Shown: piece after piece, positions 16,344 to 25,012 of the stretch
Numbering within the stretch: position 1 is the first letter of the stretch
Layout of the letters: the number at the start of each line of letters is the position of its first letter
Source of the DNA: an uncultured Duncaniella sp.
Lineage (GTDB): Bacteria > Bacteroidota > Bacteroidia > Bacteroidales > Muribaculaceae
Assembly (NCBI GenBank): GCA_910586665.1
Contig: CAJUIX010000022.1
Coordinates: 1 to 55,168 of the forward strand
Direction of reading: 5' to 3'
Length of the DNA: 55,168 bases
Notes under the pieces: model-generated
Databases searched by the model: none
The model's input: the letters and a program-made list of their open reading frames with translations, nothing else
Told to the model about the DNA's origin: nothing
Translations under genes and position numbers: made by a program

Positions 16344-18176
16344 ATGAAAGAATTCTGGACGCTTCTGATGAGGTTTGTGCCTCCCTACAGAAAGTACCTC
16401 ATTCTCAATATCGTCTTTAATTTCCTGGCAGCTTTCCTGACGCTGTTCTCCTTCGCCCTGATCATCCCTATACTCCAGATGCTGTTCAAGGTGACCGAGG
16501 CCAGCTATGAATTCATGCCCATAGGCTCGGCCTCGTTCAAGGATGTGGCCATCAACAACTTCTACTGGGCAACGCAGCAGTGCATTGCCGACTGGGGCCC
16601 GGTGACCACACTCGTAATCCTCTCGGCCCTCCTGGTCATCATGACCGCCCTGAAGACCGGCTCGACCTACGCCAGCCTCTACTTCGTCATCCCGATGCGC
16701 GCCGGCATCGTCCGCGACATCCGCAACTTTGTCTACGACAAGATTGTCTCCCTCCCGATTTCATATTTCACTTCCGAGCGCAAGGGCGACGTCATGGCCC
16801 GAATGACGGGCGACGTCGCCGAGATTGAGAACTCTATCATGTCGTCGCTCGACATGCTCTTCAAGAACCCCGTAATGATTATCGTCTGCCTCGGCGGCAT
16901 GATTATGATTTCGTGGCAGCTCACCCTCTTCGTGCTCGTGCTCCTGCCGATTGCGGGCGCCGTCATGGGGCGTGTGGGCAAGCGCCTGAAGCGCAAGTCG
17001 CTCCAGGGGCAGCAGCAGTGGGGACTCATCATGAGCTACATCGAGGAGACCCTCGGCGGCCTGCGCGTCATCAAGGCTTTCAACGCCGAGGACAAGGTGC
17101 GCCAGCGCTTCCGCAACGGCAACCAGCGCTTCTTCAACATCACCGCCTCCGTGCAGCGCCGCCAGTCGCTCGCCCATCCCATGAGCGAGCTGCTCGGCAC
17201 CCTGACGGTAGCAATCGTGCTCAGCTTCGGCGGTATGCTCATCCTCTCCGGCAAGACCTCGCTGACCGCCCCGGAGTTTATCTACTACATGGTGATTTTC
17301 TACAGCATCATCAACCCCGCCAAGGACCTCTCGAAGGCTGTCTACAATATTCAGAAGGGCCTCGCGGCTATGGAGCGTGTCGATGCCATCCTTGCCGCCG
17401 TCAACCCTATCACCGACCCCGCCAAGCCTGCCGAAATAGCCGACCTGAAGGGACACATACACTACAATGACGTGACCTTCGGCTATGACCCTGAACATCC
17501 TGTGGTCAAGGGAGTCGACCTCGACATCCCTGCCGGAAGCACCGTGGCGCTCGTCGGGCAGAGCGGTAGCGGCAAGTCGACGATTGCCGACCTACTGCCC
17601 CGGTTCTACGACATAGCGGAGGGGAGCATCACCATTGACGGATGCGACATCCGCGACTTGCGAGTCCACGAGCTGAGAAGCTATATGGGCAATGTCAACC
17701 AGGAGGCTATACTCTTCAACGACTCTATTTTCAACAATATAGCCTTCGGCGTCAAGAACGCCACTATGGAAAGCGTCATCGAGGCTGCCAAGATTGCCAA
17801 TGCCCACGAATTCATCATGGCCACCGAGCAGGGATATGAGACAAATATCGGTGACCGAGGCTGCCGTCTGTCGGGCGGACAGCGCCAGCGTCTCTCGATA
17901 GCCCGTGCGATTCTGAAAAATCCCCCGATACTGATTCTCGACGAGGCCACGTCGGCTCTCGACAGCGAGAGCGAGAAGTCGGTCCAGGAGGCTCTCGAGC
18001 GACTGATGAAGGACCGCACGACGCTCGTCATCGCCCACCGCCTGTCGACAATCAAAAATGCCGATCTCATCTGCGTGCTCCACGAGGGGGAAATCGTAGA
18101 GCGCGGAACCCACGACGAGCTTCTCGCTCTCAACGGGTTCTACACCCGTCTGGTCGAAATGCAGTCGATGAAGTAG
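16344..18176 (+). CDS. ABC transporter, permease-ATPase fusion (MsbA-like)
   Basis: Homodimeric exporter half-transporter: an N-terminal six-helix membrane domain (about 1-335) fused to an ATP-binding domain. Walker A is GQSGSGKST at 405-413, signature LSGGQRQR from 509, Walker B ends D533-E534, and the switch His is in IAHRLST. The family includes the lipid A flippase MsbA and peptide/lipid exporters. The LptE neighbourhood makes lipid export attractive but does not prove it. 610 residues, normal length; start ATG 16344 lies after two hairpins, suggesting its own promoter or read-through. Confidence 0.92.
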   Translation: MKEFWTLLMRFVPPYRKYLILNIVFNFLAAFLTLFSFALIIPILQMLFKVTEASYEFMPIGSASFKDVAINNFYWATQQCIADWGPVTTLVILSALLVIMTALKTGSTYASLYFVIPMRAGIVRDIRNFVYDKIVSLPISYFTSERKGDVMARMTGDVAEIENSIMSSLDMLFKNPVMIIVCLGGMIMISWQLTLFVLVLLPIAGAVMGRVGKRLKRKSLQGQQQWGLIMSYIEETLGGLRVIKAFNAEDKVRQRFRNGNQRFFNITASVQRRQSLAHPMSELLGTLTVAIVLSFGGMLILSGKTSLTAPEFIYYMVIFYSIINPAKDLSKAVYNIQKGLAAMERVDAILAAVNPITDPAKPAEIADLKGHIHYNDVTFGYDPEHPVVKGVDLDIPAGSTVALVGQSGSGKSTIADLLPRFYDIAEGSITIDGCDIRDLRVHELRSYMGNVNQEAILFNDSIFNNIAFGVKNATMESVIEAAKIANAHEFIMATEQGYETNIGDRGCRLSGGQRQRLSIARAILKNPPILILDEATSALDSESEKSVQEALERLMKDRTTLVIAHRLSTIKNADLICVLHEGEIVERGTHDELLALNGFYTRLVEMQSMK

Positions 18177-18234
18177 TATTTTCACGATTTCGCCCGTTTT
18201 TGCGTCGTTTTTTTGCTTGTTTTTTGGCAATTTG

Positions 18235-18265
18235 TTTGAAAATAGCCGAAAAATACATATATTTG
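18235..18265 (+). promoter_or_regulatory. promoter of the Lrp/AsnC regulator
   Basis: TTTG (18235-18238), 19-bp spacer, TATATTTG (18258-18265): a full match to the Bacteroidota consensus. Leader about 90 nt to ATG 18363. Confidence 0.75.
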
Positions 18266-18362
18266 TCACAAATTTAATTACATTGTCGCTTGTCGGCTGC
18301 GGAAACCTTACCAAATTGCTTACCGCTTAGGCGCGCCGATGGCATTTTACCCCAGTGACGCA

Positions 18363-18827
18363 ATGGAAAAAATTGATAACTTAGATCGGAGAATATTAGA
18401 AATAGTGATGCGCAACGCCCGCATCGCTTCGAAGGATGTTGCACAGGAGTGCGGAGTCTCCCGTGCGGCCATACATCAGCGCATACAGCGAATGATTGAT
18501 CTCAATGTCATCACCGGCTCCGGCTATCTTGTCGACCCCAAGGTGCTCGGCTACCGAACCTGCACCTATATCGGCGTGAACCTCGAGCGCGGCGCCATGT
18601 ATCGCGAGGTGGTGCCGGAGCTTGAGAAGATTCCCGAGGTGGTGGAGTGTCATTACACCACCGGCCCCTATTCGATGCTCATCAAGCTCTTCGCCCGCGA
18701 CAACGAGCACCTCATGGAGCTGCTCAACGATAAAATACAGATGATCAACGGTGTAGTCGGCACGGAGACCCTCATCTCGCTCGACCACAGTATCAGCCGT
18801 GTGCTCCCAGTGACCTACGACGACTGA
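18363..18827 (+). CDS. Lrp/AsnC family transcriptional regulator
   Basis: DNA-binding regulator, usually octameric and responsive to amino acids. An N-terminal winged HTH (helices at about 22-43, SKDVAQECGVSRAAIHQRI) is followed by the RAM ligand domain with the TTGPYSMLIK strand at 99-108. I chose ATG 18363 because the family begins MxxIDxLDxxIL at this point; the frame also allows 18339. 154 residues. It sits 66 bp upstream of a GH2 gene on the same strand, but Lrp-type regulators usually act on metabolic genes elsewhere, so control of that gene is only possible. Confidence 0.92.
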   Translation: MEKIDNLDRRILEIVMRNARIASKDVAQECGVSRAAIHQRIQRMIDLNVITGSGYLVDPKVLGYRTCTYIGVNLERGAMYREVVPELEKIPEVVECHYTTGPYSMLIKLFARDNEHLMELLNDKIQMINGVVGTETLISLDHSISRVLPVTYDD

Positions 18828-18893
18828 CAGAGCTGAAAATTTCAACCATCCCACGTTTCCAATACCTACATTTTCTTGCCTTAGGCCTTATTC

Positions 18894-21257
18894 ATGAAAC
18901 ATTTTCTTTCTCTCTTGACCATTGCCGTTGCCCTCTCGGCGACGGCTGAACGTGTAAATATTGATTCCGACTGGCGCTTTGCTTTCGGCAACACAGACCC
19001 CGCCAAGGATTTCGGGGCGGGTACGGAGTATTTCAACTATCTCACCAAGGCCGCGTCGGTACACAATACCGGCCCCTACACCAGGACCTTCAATGACTCC
19101 GCCTGGGCCAGGGTCGATCTGCCGTTTGACTTCGTCGTCGACCTGCCGTTTGACAGTGTGGCCAGTGCGAGCCACGGCTACAAGGCTGTCGGCTGGAAAT
19201 TCCCGGAGACTTCCGTCGGCTGGTATCGCAAGGTGCTCCCTATAGCTGCCGCTGACTCCGCCAAGCGCATATCCCTGACCTTCGACGGCATATTTCGTGA
19301 CAGCAAGGTGTGGTTCAACGGTTTCTACCTCGGCGGTGAACCGAGCGGCTACACCGGGCGCAGCTACGACGTCACTCCCTACGTCAGCTTCGGTGGCGAC
19401 AACGTGATTGCCGTCCGTGCCGACGCCACTTTTGAGGAGGGATGGTTCTACGAGGGTGGAGGCATCTATCGCCATGTATGGCTCGACAAGCGCCCGGCGG
19501 TGCACATCGTCCCCAACTCCGTGGCTACTGTCTACGAAGCGGGTACAGCCCCGCGAATCAACGTATCAGGCCGCGTGGTCAACAAGCAGCACTCCCCCGC
19601 GCCCCTCGGTGGCGAGTGGACGCTCACAGCAGACCTGGTCGACACCTCCGGCAGGGGGGTGGTATCGGAGACCGTGGCCATTCCCGCTTCGGCTCCCGAG
19701 TGTGAGGCCGACTGGCATCTGACTCTCGCGCCCGAGAGCCTCACGGAGTGGAGTGTCGACAATCCTGAGCTTTACACATTGCGTCTGACCCTCGACAGCG
19801 ACAAGGGACGCGACACGCAGGAGCATGCCACCGGCTTCCGCCGCATAGCCTTCGACCCCGACCGCGGTTTCCTGCTCAACGGCGAGCCGCTGAAGCTTAA
19901 GGGTGTCAACATGCACCAGGACCATGCCGGAGTGGGTGCGGGTATCCCGGACGCAGTCAATATATATAGGTTGAAGGAGCTGAAGAAATATGGTGTCAAC
20001 GCCTATCGTGCGAGCCACAATCCGATGACTCCCGAGGTGCTTGCCGCCTGTGACTCGCTCGGTATCCTCGTGGTCGAGGAGAACCGCCTCCTCGGCATCA
20101 ATGACTACCACACCGGCCAGCTCAAGGCCATGATTGACCGCGATAGGCTCCATCCGTCTATTATCCTCTGGAGCGTCGGCAACGAGGAGTGGGGCGTAGA
20201 GTGGGGCAGTGACGGCACCCGCATCGTGCGCGAGCTGCGCGACGTGGCCCACCGCCTCGACCCGACCCGCCCGATGACTGTAGCCACCAGCGGCGGTCCG
20301 GCCCCGGTGGTCTATGCCGATGTCGCCGGCTACAATTATATCCGCCAGAACCCGATAGAGAAACACCGCGCCGACTATCCGCTGCGCTGTGCCTTCGGCT
20401 CGGAGGAGACTTCGGGCTGCGGGACGAGGGGTGTCTACTTCGACGACAGGACTGCCGGCCACATAGCCTCGCTCAACCGCTCGGCCGACACCGACAGCTG
20501 CCTGAACCGCATCGAGCGCGGCTGGAAGTTCTACGACGAGCGCCCCTGGCTCGCAGGGCTGTTCTACTGGACAGGCTTCGACTACCGCGGCGAGCCGAGT
20601 CCGCTCGGCTATCCAGCCACCGGCTCCGAGTTCGGCTTGCTCGACTACTGCGGCTTCCCCAAGGATGAGGCCTGGTATCTGAAGTCGTGGTGGACCGACG
20701 AGCCAGTGCTCCATCTCTTTCCCCATTGGAATCTGAAAGGCCATGAGGGGGAGGAAATCGACCTCTGGGTCTACTCCAATATGGATGAGGTCGAGCTGAT
20801 TGTCAATGGCAGGAATCTCGGTCGCAAGCCGATGACGCGCAACGGCCACCTTTCATGGAAGGCTGTCTACGCTCCCGGACGCGTGGAGGCACGCGGATAT
20901 AAGAACGGTCGCCGGATGATGACCCGGCGCATCGAGACCACGGGGAAGGCTGTGAAGGCTGCCCCGGATTATGCTTTCTCGCATGACGGTGTGCAGATTA
21001 TCAATGTCAGTCTTCTCGACGAGAAGGGACGCTTTGTGCCCGACGCCTGTGACAATGTCACAATCTCTGTCGGCGACAGCGGCGCTGTGCGCATCATCGG
21101 AGCCGGCAACGGTGATCCGGCCTTTGGCGGGGTAGAGCGTCCGGCTCCCGGCACTCATCCGGCCGCCTTCACAATCCCCGCCTTCAACGGCCATGCCCAG
21201 TTTATCATCGACAATCCCCACAACGCCCCCGTCAGCATCAAGATTGCGGGTAAATAA
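18894..21257 (+). CDS. secreted GH2 beta-galactosidase-type glycosidase with DUF4982
   Basis: Retaining glycoside hydrolase family 2 enzyme, 787 residues, exported by the signal MKHFLSLLTIAVALSATA. Domain order: sugar-binding jelly roll (about 20-205), Ig-like (about 220-318), TIM barrel (about 320-600), then the DUF4982 region (about 610-690, DEVELIVNGRNLG) and a C-terminal Ig-like part. The catalytic acid/base is E431 in WSVGNEEWG. The nucleophile is E504 in FGSEETSG, the form seen in DUF4982-bearing beta-galactosidases. Likely removes terminal beta-linked sugars from plant or host glycans in the periplasm; specificity is not determinable here. A strong terminator follows. Confidence 0.92.
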   Translation: MKHFLSLLTIAVALSATAERVNIDSDWRFAFGNTDPAKDFGAGTEYFNYLTKAASVHNTGPYTRTFNDSAWARVDLPFDFVVDLPFDSVASASHGYKAVGWKFPETSVGWYRKVLPIAAADSAKRISLTFDGIFRDSKVWFNGFYLGGEPSGYTGRSYDVTPYVSFGGDNVIAVRADATFEEGWFYEGGGIYRHVWLDKRPAVHIVPNSVATVYEAGTAPRINVSGRVVNKQHSPAPLGGEWTLTADLVDTSGRGVVSETVAIPASAPECEADWHLTLAPESLTEWSVDNPELYTLRLTLDSDKGRDTQEHATGFRRIAFDPDRGFLLNGEPLKLKGVNMHQDHAGVGAGIPDAVNIYRLKELKKYGVNAYRASHNPMTPEVLAACDSLGILVVEENRLLGINDYHTGQLKAMIDRDRLHPSIILWSVGNEEWGVEWGSDGTRIVRELRDVAHRLDPTRPMTVATSGGPAPVVYADVAGYNYIRQNPIEKHRADYPLRCAFGSEETSGCGTRGVYFDDRTAGHIASLNRSADTDSCLNRIERGWKFYDERPWLAGLFYWTGFDYRGEPSPLGYPATGSEFGLLDYCGFPKDEAWYLKSWWTDEPVLHLFPHWNLKGHEGEEIDLWVYSNMDEVELIVNGRNLGRKPMTRNGHLSWKAVYAPGRVEARGYKNGRRMMTRRIETTGKAVKAAPDYAFSHDGVQIINVSLLDEKGRFVPDACDNVTISVGDSGAVRIIGAGNGDPAFGGVERPAPGTHPAAFTIPAFNGHAQFIIDNPHNAPVSIKIAGK

Positions 21258-21259
21258 AG

Positions 21260-21320
21260 TCATACAAATTAAATGGACGCGATGCCGTGTCCATTTAATT
21301 TGTATGATTTAAGATTTTTT
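21260..21320 (+). terminator. strong terminator after the GH2 gene
   Basis: Perfect 19-bp stem (21260-21278 with 21289-21307), 10-nt loop, then a T6 run at 21315-21320. The AT-rich right arm overlaps the -33 box of the next promoter. Confidence 0.85.
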
Positions 21321-21330
21321 CATATATTTG
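21299..21330 (+). promoter_or_regulatory. putative promoter of the fimbrillin-like operon
   Basis: TTTG (21299-21302), 20-bp spacer, TATATTTG (21323-21330). If used, the transcript begins near 21335 and the CA repeat lies in its 5' leader, about 220 nt in. The -33 box lies in the right arm of the terminator stem. Confidence 0.6.
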
Positions 21331-21396
21331 CAGATACAATCCTTGAATAAACAGTTCTAACCAATCAATTAGTAGCTATTCCGGCCGATCGTTGTC

Positions 21397-21603
<207 letters not shown>

Positions 21604-21754
21604 ACCTCGCGCGTTAAGTTATTATTTTTCAGCCATTTTGCAAAGGAGGTTTATTCCCTTTTTTGCCAAAATCCCATGTCCTGTGCCCGCCTCGCGGTTT
21701 CGGCGCAGGCTCTTGCCGTATTCCGGCGGAAAGCATACAACGCCATATAGACAA

Positions 21755-22828
21755 ATGAGTATCAAATTCTTAGTCATAGTCAGCCTGGCGGCGATTCTCG
21801 CATCGTGCTCCACCGACGACTGCAATCTGTCGCCGGTCGACCCCTCAGCCCCCGCCTGCATCCCGATCTCGCTCAATGTCGGAGTCAGCGGCTCGGCATC
21901 ATCATCGGCCTCGCGCTCCGGCTACTCCAACTCCAACCTCCCGCAGGACTTCATGCTCTTCATAAAGCAGGACCATGACAAGGACTACAGCACCGATCCC
22001 GCCGTCAACTGCAACTATAACTACGGCAGTGTCCATATAGTCAACCGCAATGGAGTCTGGACCCCCGACAATGTCGGCGACCTGGTTCTTTACTGGAAAT
22101 ACCTGAAGCCTGCCGCCACTGTGACAACCATTTCAAACGGTTATTTTCAGGAACGCTATAATATGAAATTTGAAGGCGGATCTCTGGTGACAATCACGAT
22201 ACCGGCCATTAAATATCCTCAAGATTTTGGAGAAGACCTGCAAAATGAGATAGGTGTAGGGGTGCTTTCCGACCAGACTACTTTGGAGAATGTGAGGAAG
22301 TCAGACTTTCTTTACATGGGGCAGAAGAATGTCAATCCGGGTGCAAACGGCGAGCTGCAAATCAGATTCCGGCACATGTTTTCGAAACTGCGTGTCGTGC
22401 TCGAAAGGGGTGTTTCTATTGACGGGAACACTGAGTTTAAAAGCGTCAGATTTGAAAATTGCCCGACTACAAGTTATTTGACTGATGGACAAATCTCGAT
22501 ATCGGCATATCCCGGTATTTTTCAATCTTCGTATGATCATTTTGTATCTATGTTAAGAATCGACGGGGAAGACTCCCTTATATGGGAATGTATAATGGCT
22601 CCTCATCATAATTTTCACAAAGATGCTGCCATCATAATCGAGGCAACCGACGGACGGCTGTTCAAGTATCGAATTGATAATGAAATAAAATTTGAATCCG
22701 GGAAGTTATACACACTCACGCTTACCGTGGAGGCCGGAGTAAGAAATAGCCGCGTGTCGTCACTATCCTTTACTTCCGAGTCTTGGAACGACGAGGTCTT
22801 GCCGGTCTCCCCCAAAGACCTCTCCTAA
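21755..22828 (+). CDS. fimbrillin-like lipoprotein 1
   Basis: Probable surface lipoprotein of the fimbrillin / Mfa-like superfamily of Bacteroidales pilins and pilus tip proteins. ATG 21755 gives 357 residues with signal MSIKFLVIVSLAAILASC (Cys18); the frame extends upstream but without an export signal. STDD after the Cys resembles the lipoprotein export signal for surface display. The middle has the characteristic FRHMFSKLRVVL strand, and the C-terminal half is a second beta-sandwich (KLYTLTLTVEAG). It is a paralogue of the next gene: both have VNCNYNYG at the same place. The base composition is more AT-rich in the middle than in neighbours. Confidence 0.72.
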   Translation: MSIKFLVIVSLAAILASCSTDDCNLSPVDPSAPACIPISLNVGVSGSASSSASRSGYSNSNLPQDFMLFIKQDHDKDYSTDPAVNCNYNYGSVHIVNRNGVWTPDNVGDLVLYWKYLKPAATVTTISNGYFQERYNMKFEGGSLVTITIPAIKYPQDFGEDLQNEIGVGVLSDQTTLENVRKSDFLYMGQKNVNPGANGELQIRFRHMFSKLRVVLERGVSIDGNTEFKSVRFENCPTTSYLTDGQISISAYPGIFQSSYDHFVSMLRIDGEDSLIWECIMAPHHNFHKDAAIIIEATDGRLFKYRIDNEIKFESGKLYTLTLTVEAGVRNSRVSSLSFTSESWNDEVLPVSPKDLS

Positions 22829-22859
22829 ACAGACATAAATACAAATTAATAATAACTGG

Positions 22860-23810
22860 ATGAATACTAAACTTTTAATTCTTGCAGGCCTTGCGGCAAG
22901 TCTCGCGGCCTGCTCCAACGACGAGGAATCGCCCTCGTCGCGCCCCGACCCCCTGACCGACACCCCGATCGCGGTGACAGTAGCCGTCGATGACCTCTCA
23001 TCACGCGCCGGCTACGACAACACCAATCCGCCGACCGGCTTTGTGATGTATCTGAAGCAGAACGCCGGTCTTGGCTATAGCACCGACGCCTCCGTCAACT
23101 GCAACTATAATTACGGCGGAGTATATATGGTCAAAGAGAATGAAACATGGACTGCTAAAAACTCCGGCGGAATCCCCGTACTTTGGAAAAACTCCAACCC
23201 CGATGCCGGGCTTATAGCCTATACTGACGCCTCATTTGATTCCGGCCTGGGCTTTTCGAACTCAGAGCCGGATAGCCGGCATGAAGTAAAGGTGATGTCC
23301 GATCAAAGCAGTAATGAGAACCTTTTGCGTTCCGATTGGCTCTATAAGAGTATGGAGAAAGTTAATCCCGATGCAGCCGGAAATGTCAACATCAACTTCG
23401 AGCACTTCCTATCGAAGCTCAAAGTGGTGCTCAAACGTGGTACGGAGCTTGACGAGACTGTCACGTTCTCTGATGTGACGGTCGACGGATGTGTATTGAA
23501 TGGAGAAGGAAATATGGTCAGCGGGATGGTTAAAGCCTTGTCCGACGTGCAGAGTATCTCGATGTTTCAGACTGACAGCGATAACTGGGAGTGTATCCTG
23601 ATTCCGCAGACAGTGGGCAGTCTGACAGTGAGAATCAACACAAGTGACGGCAAGGTATATGAATATGTCTCTGCTGACGAGCTTGTTTTCAATCAGAAGG
23701 AACTCAACACCCTCACCCTCACCGTGGGCTACGACAAAGTGACCGTCGACGGATTTACAGCCCAGCCCTGGAGCGCCGAGAATGAAGCAGGGGATTTAGA
23801 AACAGAATAA
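22860..23810 (+). CDS. fimbrillin-like lipoprotein 2
   Basis: 316 residues with lipobox LAAC at Cys18 followed by SNDEE, a likely surface-export signal. Shares with gene 1 the sequence VNCNYNYGGVYMVKEN, the NFEHFLSKLKVVLKRGTELD strand in place of FRHMFSKLRVVLERG, and the KELNTLTLTVGYD end, so the two are tandem paralogues. 31 bp from gene 1 and 17 bp from gene 3; one operon. Role as pilus stalk or tip subunit is inferred from family resemblance; no usher-like or anchor gene is adjacent. Confidence 0.72.
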   Translation: MNTKLLILAGLAASLAACSNDEESPSSRPDPLTDTPIAVTVAVDDLSSRAGYDNTNPPTGFVMYLKQNAGLGYSTDASVNCNYNYGGVYMVKENETWTAKNSGGIPVLWKNSNPDAGLIAYTDASFDSGLGFSNSEPDSRHEVKVMSDQSSNENLLRSDWLYKSMEKVNPDAAGNVNINFEHFLSKLKVVLKRGTELDETVTFSDVTVDGCVLNGEGNMVSGMVKALSDVQSISMFQTDSDNWECILIPQTVGSLTVRINTSDGKVYEYVSADELVFNQKELNTLTLTVGYDKVTVDGFTAQPWSAENEAGDLETE

Positions 23811-23827
23811 GAATAGTGAAAAATACA

Positions 23828-24772
23828 ATGAAATTAACAGCATATACAATAGCGGCAATGGCATTAGGCGTCCTCGCCGCCTGCCAGAGCGATGAAGCTC
23901 CCGACAACAACAGCTACCTCTCCGACCCCGACGCCGTCGTGGTCAAGGCTTACATGGGCAAGCTCGAATCACGAGGAAATGTTATCGGCGACGGAACCGA
24001 GTGGGCTTCCGGCGACGCAATCCATGTCGAAAACGTGAGTCCCGGAGCCGTCGCCGGAAAGAATGTGGCGGTCTATACCTACAATGGCACCGATTTCCTC
24101 CCGGGTGACAAATATATCGTATGGGCTGACGGCAAAAACAGCTTCAAGGCATATTATCCTTATAACGAGAATGGTAGTGTCTCTTACGCAATGTTTCAAC
24201 TCCCCCTTGATCAGAGTAGTGATGATCCGCGTATGGTGGATAAGTACATCGGCTATGCCGACTGGATGACCGCGGAGGTCAATGACATGGTAAAGACCGG
24301 CGACAAGAGCATCTCGCTCCAGTTCAGGCATCGTCTCGCCCGCGTGACAGTGAAAATCATCGGCTATAACAATCAGTTTGGATCTACTCTTCCCAATGTT
24401 GATACCCCGATTTTCTCCATTCCGGATGATATGGGTGATTCGAATGTGATTTACGGTAAGGATGACAAAGTGCGCGGTCTCGCCAGCTACAGCGTCAATA
24501 ACGACGGCAAGCACTCGTTTGTCGCCATCCTCCCTTCCGGAAAATACGGGAGCGGCGACCTGCTTATGACTCTCAATGTCGGAGGGCAGACTCTGAAGGT
24601 CCTCCCTTCGGCATATCTTATGGTTACCGGCCTCGATGCCGGCAAAGCCTATACGGTCAACCTCACCGTCGGCAAGAATCTTGCCACCATAAGCGGCATA
24701 AGTGTCGCCGAATGGGAGACGGGATGGGATAACTACGGCACAGCCTTGGAGCAGCCTGCCGCAACCGAATAG
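23828..24772 (+). CDS. fimbrillin family (Mfa-like) lipoprotein 3
   Basis: 314 residues from ATG 23828; an in-frame GTG at 23816 is possible but adds nothing. Signal ends LAAC (Cys19), then QSDEA. The fimbrillin pattern is clearest here: SRGNVIGDGTEWASGDAI, NSFKAYYPY, LQFRHRLARVTVKI, and a VTGLDAGKAYTVNLTVG end. The YYPY and RHRLA segments are typical of fimbrillin family proteins. It is more distant from genes 1 and 2 than they are from each other. Two terminator hairpins follow. Confidence 0.8.
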   Translation: MKLTAYTIAAMALGVLAACQSDEAPDNNSYLSDPDAVVVKAYMGKLESRGNVIGDGTEWASGDAIHVENVSPGAVAGKNVAVYTYNGTDFLPGDKYIVWADGKNSFKAYYPYNENGSVSYAMFQLPLDQSSDDPRMVDKYIGYADWMTAEVNDMVKTGDKSISLQFRHRLARVTVKIIGYNNQFGSTLPNVDTPIFSIPDDMGDSNVIYGKDDKVRGLASYSVNNDGKHSFVAILPSGKYGSGDLLMTLNVGGQTLKVLPSAYLMVTGLDAGKAYTVNLTVGKNLATISGISVAEWETGWDNYGTALEQPAATE

Positions 24773-24820
24773 GAAGGCGTTAAAAAAATCACACGGTCTG
24801 TAGGGCCGTCCTCTAACAAC

Positions 24821-24862
24821 AATTCCCCCCGTAAGCTGCAACCCGCGGCTTCCGGGGGAATT
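24821..24862. terminator. terminator hairpin between convergent units
   Basis: AATTCCCCC at 24821-24829 pairs with GGGGGAATT at 24854-24862; AAGC/GCTT extends pairing inside. Ends the fimbrillin-like operon. Confidence 0.7.
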
Positions 24863-24900
24863 CAGTTATAATCCATCGGTCAATGTATATGTAAAAAGCA

Positions 24901-24955
24901 ACCGGGTCTGTCTCGCGACAGATCCGGTCGGAATCTTCATTTCATTTTTCTTTCC
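24901..24955. terminator. second terminator hairpin
   Basis: A 12-bp stem (24901-24912 with 24917-24928, one G-T pair) with a TCGC tetraloop, followed by a T-rich stretch. May serve either strand. Confidence 0.75.
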
Positions 24956-25012
24956 TTAAAACGGGGATTATGATTCGTTGACTTTCTATTGCCAATATTG
25001 TCATTGGATGTA

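Noticed and set aside
19566..20849. 427-codon open frame antisense to the GH2 gene
   Set aside because: No recognisable domain, and the sense frame is a complete GH2 enzyme; a shadow frame.
21638..21754. 39-residue upstream extension of fimbrillin-like gene 1
   Set aside because: Arg/Pro-rich with no export signal, while ATG 21755 begins a clear lipoprotein signal.
24773..25012. Small gene or RNA between the convergent fimbrillin and ino1 units
   Set aside because: Only two terminator hairpins are visible; no convincing open frame.
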